Assembly: GCA_000226015.1 (NCBI GenBank)
Contig: JH154055.1
Coordinates: forward strand, 36,849 to 58,426
Length of the DNA stretch: 21,578 nucleotides
Direction of reading: 5' to 3'
Source: Mnemiopsis leidyi
Taxonomy: Eukaryota; Ctenophora; Tentaculata; Lobata; Bolinopsidae
The notes under the pieces were generated by a model that worked only from the letters and a program-made list of their open reading frames with translations, did not search any database and was not told the origin of the DNA. A program made the position numbers and the translations under genes. Within the stretch, counting starts at the first letter, position 1. Every line of letters starts with the position of its first letter. Positions 9,201 through 18,200 of the stretch are shown piece after piece.

Positions 9201-12200
9201 AACCGATCAAACATGAACAGTTCAAACTATGCAAATTAAAACAAAAATGCAGAGCACGATTTGAACAGTCCTCTCCATTGATGTACGTACTCAAGACGAA
9301 TTTTGAAGATATTTTATTCATATCTTCGAGACATAAGTTTTACTAGCTTGCTTATATGCCTATGTCGCATTAACCGCTAACCGTCAGTTTAAGAATTACA
9401 GAACCCTAAAATAGGCAATGCCTTAAGTGGGGCCTAGAATCAGGGCTGGGCGTCTATACAACTTAATCGCAACCACAATTTAAATTACAACTTCCCAGAA
9501 AAATCTAACATTAACACAGTACAGCAATAGAGGTAAACTTCAGACCTGCCACAGAAGACCGAGACAAAGATGAGCTTTTCCATTAATAAGATCCTCAGCT
9601 CCAATGTTGACGACGTTGCAACCGATGGCCACGCACGAGTTGAGAGCTAGAGTCTGGTTCTCCTGGATTTTAAAGATGGACAGATTTCCTGACTCACTCG
9701 GCAGATTCAGAGCTCGCTCGTCAACTGTGTCCTCTACAGAGTCGTTAACAAGCTTGCTGAAATGAAGGAGAAGTTTAGATAAACTGTTTTGGGAATAAAA
9801 TGAATAGGCATAGATAGGTATGTAAATGCTAGTATTTAGAACTCTCTGCAATCTGAGGGGGTTGTGTACTGTGAGAACGTGAGCAAAAAAAGAGGTAATT
9901 CTAACACTATCTTTCAAAATTTTAATTACTCAGCAATAGTATTTAAAACGAAGAACGATGAAAATGAGAACTCACTTCATGATGATTCCGTCCCTCAAAG
10001 CTGCAAACAGTGCTTCTCCCTCTTCAGAAATGGGAATAGAGCCCAATTTAAGAAGAAGCTCATCTTTAGCAAGACGGAAGTTTATCCAGTCAACGAAAGC
10101 CAGTTTTTCCTGGGGAAGGTAGCTGTTATATTTATATAAATTTTCGCTTTGTAAGAAGAACAACACCTATACTCTATAGTTATAAGAAACAAGATACAGT
10201 ACAAACTTACGAAGAAGTTCATAAGTTCAAAAATTCGGATAGGTGGTCGAATTTCGTCCTTAAAGGTAAACGAATTATCCAACTTTCATAAGCATAGGGT
10301 TACTAAGAAAGAATGGGATAATCCAAGTTTCCACACGAGATAATTCAAACTAACAAAGCCAAACGAAATACTAGCGACATTATATCTCGATAAAGCTTAA
10401 AACGTTTTGTCCAGCTTTCAACTAGGTGATTTATTGCCATGCAAAGCTACATTCCAATTTCCATGGTGCTTGTATGTCTCAACTGCCCAAATATCAAAAT
10501 ATTTTACTCGTTACTAGGTGCGTACGCAGCATTAAGGTTAAATAAAGTTCTGAATTTAAGGGCTTGGTGAAGAGGGTATGAGTGGATTTGTTCAACAAAA
10601 GAATGAAAAGCTAAAATTCTCGCTGGCTGAAACTCAAATCTATTTACGCGATCCTGTCTTGATTGATCCGATGGAAGGGGCTGAAATTGTCAACCGAATG
10701 ATGGTTTATCACAACCGTAGTCAGTGTTTCCTAATATCGTGTGTGCAAAAATCAAACTTCAAACATAAAATATGAGCATGTAAACTATTTATTTATGATT
10801 GCAACTGAAAGTTCCGATATAGGAAATATTTGATTAACTTTCTTGAATCATATTTTAATTATACTCAAATAGCAAGAACAGTTAGCAGCTTACCTCTTCA
10901 GCGTAAGAGTGAGTAGTCCATTCAGATGATTTTTCGGATCCTTTGTTGACGTTCACCTTCTTTTTAAGTTCAATTGGCTTGATGGTCTCTTTGAAGGTGT
11001 TCTTTGACCTCACTTGGTTCAGAATCTAAATATTTGATAAACAAATGTTAATTATTATAATGATTAGAATCATAAACAGTAAACTTAAAGTGACTTAAAG
11101 ATACCATGAACTAAAGATACAATCACTGTAGAAAATGGATACAAAAGACAAAATGGAAGCAAATTATAACATTTGAAGCGGACCTTGCAGAAGTCATCAA
11201 AGGTGATGACCCCCTCCGTGTAGGACTCCTGAATGTCCCTGACTTTGAAGCCGGGAACCTTGGCACCGCAGGCAGCTAGAGCGTCACCCAAACTGTTGGT
11301 GGTGATGCTACCTTTACTGGAGGTGTCAAACTGAAACAAGTTTACAGTTAGTAAGTAGGTGCCGGGAGTGCAGGTCTACAATCGGTTTTCTAAACCAAGT
11401 TATCAGGAGGAATTTTACTTTTATTATGGGTGTTCAAGTTAAAATTAAACAATTCTGATTTTACACCCAATTGATCGCAATGGTGATGGGCAAACCAATC
11501 ATAATCTTATGTCCAAACCACTCCAAACGATGCTCATTGATGTCTTATCTCGAAACTCTATGATCCTCAGTATCGATTCTCGATGGTTTGTTGTCCAGTA
11601 TAAAACGAATTACTACTAGAAACTCTACTTTGTACTTTACTTTACTAGAAACTCTACTTAGTGCTTTTTTCATAAGTGGGTCAAGATTCGCTTTAGTTCT
11701 TACTTGGTCGAATATTTCACGCATAGTGAGGGATCTAGTTCTTGAGAAAGCAGGTTTTCCTTCATTCTCAGACATGATACGGACAAATATACTCCAGATT
11801 TAACACGTTATCAAACAGAATGACCACAGCAAAACCAGAAGGTTACAAATCGCACTGTGCCTATAGCAATGTCGAGACTAATTCTAAGGAAACCTAACAC
11901 GCCACAACGTCAAAGAGCAAGGATGCCCTGAACAGCAACCCTCGAACTTAACCTACTTAATCTACAGCAACCCTCAAACTTAATCTACTTACTTTACCCA
12001 TCTGTAGACCCTGAACCAACCAAAACTCAAACCACAGCACCTTCGGAATGGGATTTAATACTCCAAATTAGGTTTGTTGCTCAGATAATATGACGTGAAT
12101 TTGTCCCGGTCTTCTTATCGATTCAGATTTTTCTTTCAGAGTTCGTTACGGTTACAGTTCATTTCAGTTTTGTTTTTCAGCCGACTTTTGTCGTTTCTCA

Positions 12201-15200
12201 AATTACGATTTACGACATGTGACAAAAAGTCTATTCTTAAATTTTATTGTGCTTGTGATTGTATATCTTTCGTGAACATGCCCATATAAACCCGCTCACA
12301 AAACATAATATTAGAAACTCAATTCTCAGCCAACCACAAAATTGCACTTGTAAAGAAATGCATTTATCTAATGTGAGATCAGAAAGTTACCCTAACTTAA
12401 TCTACAATTTTACCTGATTGAAAGCCTCCTTGTAGTCAATAAGTGTCAAGGATGAAATATCTCGAGTAAGTGGAGGTGGACTTGTAGTCATTCTTAAAGA
12501 GTACAGCTCAGCTGAATGACGAGAGATGAAATTTATTTGATAATAGAATTAAGAAGGCTTCCTATCCTTCTTATCCTTTTTTATTTGTAGCTGACTTCCA
12601 TTTTATAAGCAAGCTCAGCTCAATATTTCATAACGGAACGTCGGAACAAAATTTAAATGTGTTTTTTACAAAGATTGACAATTTTAAGGTTACAAATTAT
12701 ACTGATAGTGGACATAAACCTAAATTAATTCAAAGAAGTACGTAGTTCAACTGCAACAAAATTTGAGGCTACATCTGTTTCAAATGTTTATGTAACAAAT
12801 TAACGGAAAAACTGCAGAGTATGCTATTATTATCAAAACATAGGAACAGAGTTGAAAGGAAGCGTCGGAGCCACAATAAAATTTACGCAGAAGTAAAACA
12901 GTCAGAGTTTTGATGAGAAGATACGCCGAATTCCAACATCGAGTAGAGTGGAAACGAGGCAAAACGAGATCAAACGGACATTGAATCTCACTCTAGATCT
13001 GGTTAGAATGCCAGATGGACAGAAAATTTTAACGAGATCTGTTACTTGATATGGAGATCCTAGATCCCTGCACTAAGAGCACCTGTTTCACTTCACTATT
13101 TCTAAATCGAGTCTGATAAGTTGTTCTGGTTACTGTTCTCGTTCAATCGTTGTTTTCGAAGAAGTTACATTATTCTAGACTTAGATTATTATCGTTACGG
13201 TTTCAGTCAATGTTGCAATAATCGTGAATCAGAGAGTTCAGAAACTCGATCTATTTAGAGACTGGCTGGTTGAATTTGTAATAATCCAGGCAAGCGTTAG
13301 AATAAAAGAATTGTTACATTAATCCAGTAATTGTGTGTTTTCTGCACTTTTGAGAATACTGCTGGGTCTTGTCTAGTTAACTAGAACTAATGACCCTTGT
13401 CTGACCTTGCAGCTAGAGTGATATCGCATAAATTCGCATGCGGCATAGATACTGCACGTGCACAAGCCTCAGTTTCTATGAAATATTCTCTTTTTGTCGC
13501 AGTTGTGGTCAGTCCCAGTAATTTCTTTTATAGAAACGAGTCTACCGTGACTGAAATATGATTAAAGTGCCACCATTATTTACCATAAAATCACAAATTG
13601 ATCAACTGGACGCGGCCATCGCCTTTAACTCTTTAACTTGCAAGAAACCTTAAAAACTCGTTTTGATCTCTTGTAGAACAGTCGATTGCTCGAATTACCA
13701 GCACATAAAGCCTAACTTTCTACCCGTGCTGTATAGAGTTGTTAACTGTACTAATAAAACAGTTGGATAACTTGTTAACACTACGTTATATAGGAATAAC
13801 ACAGCATATATTCGAGCTGTTGACAGGCCCAAGCCACAAGAGAATTAAAATGAGACAGCTACATAGAAAACACTACGTAGCTCTACAAACTTACTTACAA
13901 GCCTGTCAAGTACTTGACCCAGCCCAATTGTATCGAAACTATATATAGCTACACAGCAAAACTGGAGCTACCTATGTAGCTATGTAGGTAGCCACATCGT
14001 GATCTGATAACATGTAAACAAGAGATGATGTATATTGGCGCTACAATCTGCATCACAAAGACAAATGGTATGAGGGGAAGAGAGGGCTAGGTACCGATAA
14101 AAAGGTCGCCCTACTCACACAACACAAGACATCATCACATCATGCTGCAAGCATGTTGAGTGCGGGCCTGCAAGCACAGCAAGTAAAAGGCTCCTACTCT
14201 AATATGGCTAAGTAAGAGAAATGCAAAAAGTTTGGACGTTTCCAAGTTACTGCTCAGATGACGATTTGAGAGGGGTGGGTTAACCGTGGATAACGACTAA
14301 GGGAACGATTTAGAGAGCGACTAAAAGAATAAAAGAATAAAGCTTAGAGGAGTTTTCTTATATAGAATTGTTATTTTGCTTAGGTCTTTGTCTGAATTCG
14401 GCTTACTCTGAAGATTTCAATACAAGTTTTTTAATTAAGTTAGTTCGAATAAAAATAAATATAAATAAATATTGGTTGTTTTGACTAGGTTCACTAAAAA
14501 CATGCATCGGAATAGGTAGGGACGCAGGACGCGAAAAACATTACAGAAAATATTACCAAAATACCAATTTCAATTTTGGAGTATCCTTTTGATTCCTTGT
14601 GCCTTACAATTTGCCTGTTTAGACCAAACGCCCATCCACGCCCTTTATTCATAGAAGCAACCCCTTTCTGGCTCCAACAATATTTAGTAACCTAGTTTAC
14701 GGTTATCTGCCATTAATGCGACAGTAGAACGTACAGTAGAACAGTGCGATAATAGAACCGTGCAGTCCAATCTTTAGTGCAACCTTAACATACAAGTAGA
14801 ACGTACAACTTGTCTTCATGCTCTCTCTGTCTGATTAAGTGTTAACTAGCTGACAAGACTGATTACAACATCAGGAGTAAAGCGACACTGCACTTGTAGC
14901 CTAGAATTATACTTCAGTCTAACTGCCATGCTAGGTAGAATCACTCTAACTAACTCTATCTTTCTATCTGCCATGCTAGGTAGAATCGCTCTAACTAACT
15001 CTATCTTTCTATCTGCCAGGCTAGGTAGAATCACTCTAACTAACTCTATCTTTCTATCTGCAATGCTGGTAATATCAGTCTAACTAACTATAGTATCTTA
15101 TTTTGATGTGACTCATCTGAATATACTACATTGAATATTACAGCTGCAGTTTAACTTTGATAATTATCATATCAATTCTAAAGAATGGTAAAAGAGGTAG

Positions 15201-18200
15201 CTAGAACATTACATGTTTTTCGTTACGTAATATCTGGCAACTTTGAACGATAAAATCATCGAGTATTGAGTTTAGTCGTGTCAAGTACACAGGGCTCCTC
15301 CTCAATATTGTCTTACTAATAACTATGTGCTGAACAGAGGTTTTCTTACACTAACTATAGCAACTGTTACATGTTAGTTAGATAGCACGCTTTGTGTAGA
15401 AGTTATACAACTCTAAGTAACATTTATACGGGTTAGATTGTAACTATATGTATGTACAATGTACATACATATAGTACATTGTACATACTCGGTCATTACA
15501 AACTGGTGGTTCAATAATGACTATACAGTAATCACAACACAACTTGGAGTAACTGTGTAGTAACAGAGCTATTCTTTTATAAGGAAGAAAGAAGATAGAT
15601 ATGATGTGCAGGCTGGGAGGACTGAGGACACGGATTTATGAGGGATTTTAATAGACTCTTATCTGTTGAGAAAAACAGAACTCTAATGGACGTTACATTC
15701 TTTAGAGATTTATCATAACATGAGCTCATCGGGATCGGCTCTATTAGAACATCAGTAGGAACAACCGAAATTTCGACGGATCTGTTGAAGCGCTAAAAGA
15801 AGATGATCTCAGTTTAATTTGATGATCGGTAAGGGTAAAATAGCAAGAGAGACAATATATCAGCTAAACGGTAGAAGAGACCAAAATTTTCTTTTTTCGC
15901 CATAATCTCCCGACAATTAGGCTTCTGTGCTATTAACTTTAGTGATTAGCATGGCCCGTGTGTTAAGATAATCGCTATGGAGTTAGACGATCAACCGACT
16001 AAGCAATTATCTTGTTCAACCACAATTTAAATCCTGAAGAATCTGGTTGAACATCAAACAGTTATAAAGAAACGCGAGCAGTAAACACAAAGTCGATAAA
16101 CTGTGGCCCACTCTCAACGTACAAACTGGAAGTAAAGGAAGTCGGGGCAGGTTAATTGGGTCCCAACAAAGCTTTCTTCTTTGTCATATATCCCACACAT
16201 GGCATAATTAAAACAATACCGTATACAAGCACGGTCCTAGCGACCAATCAAATAGCTCCACTTGATCACGTGATCACTCAGGGGAGCGAGGAATGAAGAG
16301 AGGAGGAGGGAAGGTAACGCGGTCTAACGAGAGAAGTACAGAGTGAGCAGGTCACGTGAGCAACCACGTGACTGGGAGGGTGCCCTCATTGGAATGACAA
16401 AGTGTTACTTCTTTCAGAGGAAGACTAGTTTAAAACGGTACGGTTTAGTGGCTGAGAGGGCAATGACTGAGGGTGATTAAAGTGATCCTTACGTCTGAAT
16501 CTGCGGAGGAGAAAGTGAGAGTTAATGAGATAATCAATCCACGTGACCAGGAGTCTGAGAAGCGACAGAGATCGTCTGGGGTGAAATTATCTTGAAAGCA
16601 AAAAACAAATTGTCTCAAGTGAAACTTTGCTGCGAAATTGTGATGAGAGGTTTCCGGGGAATGTTAAGGCCGGAGTTCGAACTCTTGCTGTAAATCCAGA
16701 TTTCCGGAGAACGACGGAATGCCGGATGGTCGGACTAGTACTACTGGAGTCAAGATTCGTTCACCGGCCTCAAGCTGGGGGTAACACAGGAAAGTTTTCC
16801 ACGAAGCATTTCATCGTCAACTTTTAGAGATTGTAGCATTATCATTGGTGGGATATGTATCTACCTATATCGTTAGAGAGCAACCCTCAAAATATTCACA
16901 CAAAGTAAAGTTCCTCGCCGCATGAGGGTTATACTGTTCACGGTTTCAGAGTTTGCCGTTTTACTGTGTGTTTGTCCGTGGTTAGCACCCATTCATGTAG
17001 CTATAAATAACTGCTAGTGCCTAGTACAGTATATCTACGATATTACTTGCTAAAATTAGTGAGGAACTTTGAGTTTTGGTTTTGAATACACTTTGCGAGT
17101 TTGTGATCTCATACCAGATAGTGTGAGGGAGCGTTTCGCGGAGAATTAGAAGATTAGTCACACCTCCTTACTCACGTTCACAGTACACACAGTACACACC
17201 CAATTAATTGACAATGGACTCTACAAAGTCGCTACATGTAACACATGAAATTAAGCAACAGGTAAGGGAGGGTAGATCACGTGAAGGCCATGTGACGAGA
17301 TGTATGTCCCGCAGGGTTTCTGTAGATCAGTGAGGTCATCAGCAATAACAGTCACCTTAAATGCGTTACTGTACAGCGGAACTTGATTACATTCGGTTTG
17401 ACAAGAGATAAATCATCGTTAGGTGGGAAGTTTGTCTGGCGTATCGTATAGAACTATACTGTGTATCGTATAGAACTATATTGTGTTGTCGGAATTAGGT
17501 TAGATCTACAAACTACGAAGCTATTTTCAAGAAAACACAGGTGAATACTAAAGCTCGCGTCCCACAACTAAAGCTATACGTGAGCCTGTGTCCCTTGGAA
17601 AACTTTTCACTAACGCCGCACAGAGAAATACGCAAAACAATAGACCAGTAACCTCACAACCACTATATAAATGCCGTTAACCCGAGCTCGTATAACGCAA
17701 ACCCGGAACACTGCGGTGATTGTACATTTACCGCTATTGTACCTTGTAATATATGATAATAATGCGTCACGTGACACACTGCGGAGTTGTGATTGGTTAC
17801 AAGTCCCTTATCTTTACTAACATATATGAGACAATACGCACAGCACTGCTATGACAAGGCCAGGTGCATAAGCTGCGGACATATTTACTCGTTCGGTAGT
17901 AACTATTGTCCTTAACTCTGCTCTTCTTGGTTTCAGTTACTTTCTTCGTTTTCAAAAATAGTGGTTACATCAAGTAACGGTTTTTACTGTTTACCGGAAA
18001 TTTCAAAGTTGATCTGATACACCCTGTTAATCATCACTAGATTTAGTCGCATTAAATTTTCTTTTGAACTTTTAAAAATTCTACCCTAAAAACTTGATTT
18101 GTAAGCTCGGAATTTAACAGCTCAACTCAACTGACCGTTGTAATCCGTTAAAACTAAATACCGCCGCGCTGTGGCAAATAGCCAAACATTTCTGTTGGGA

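Noticed and set aside
9864-10139. 91-residue plus-strand open frame
   Set aside because: It is antisense to fimbrin exon 4 and adjacent intron.
14846-15034. 62-residue minus-strand open frame with [10 protein letters not shown] repeats
   Set aside because: It follows directly from the 45-bp tandem repeat (multiple of three); no homology and no splice support.
16500-16530. Possible tiny non-coding exon: pyrimidine-rich CTTTCTCCTCCGCAG followed 8 nt later by GTAAGG (minus strand, around 16492-16518)
   Set aside because: An 8-nt exon is implausible without transcript evidence, although the acceptor itself is strong.
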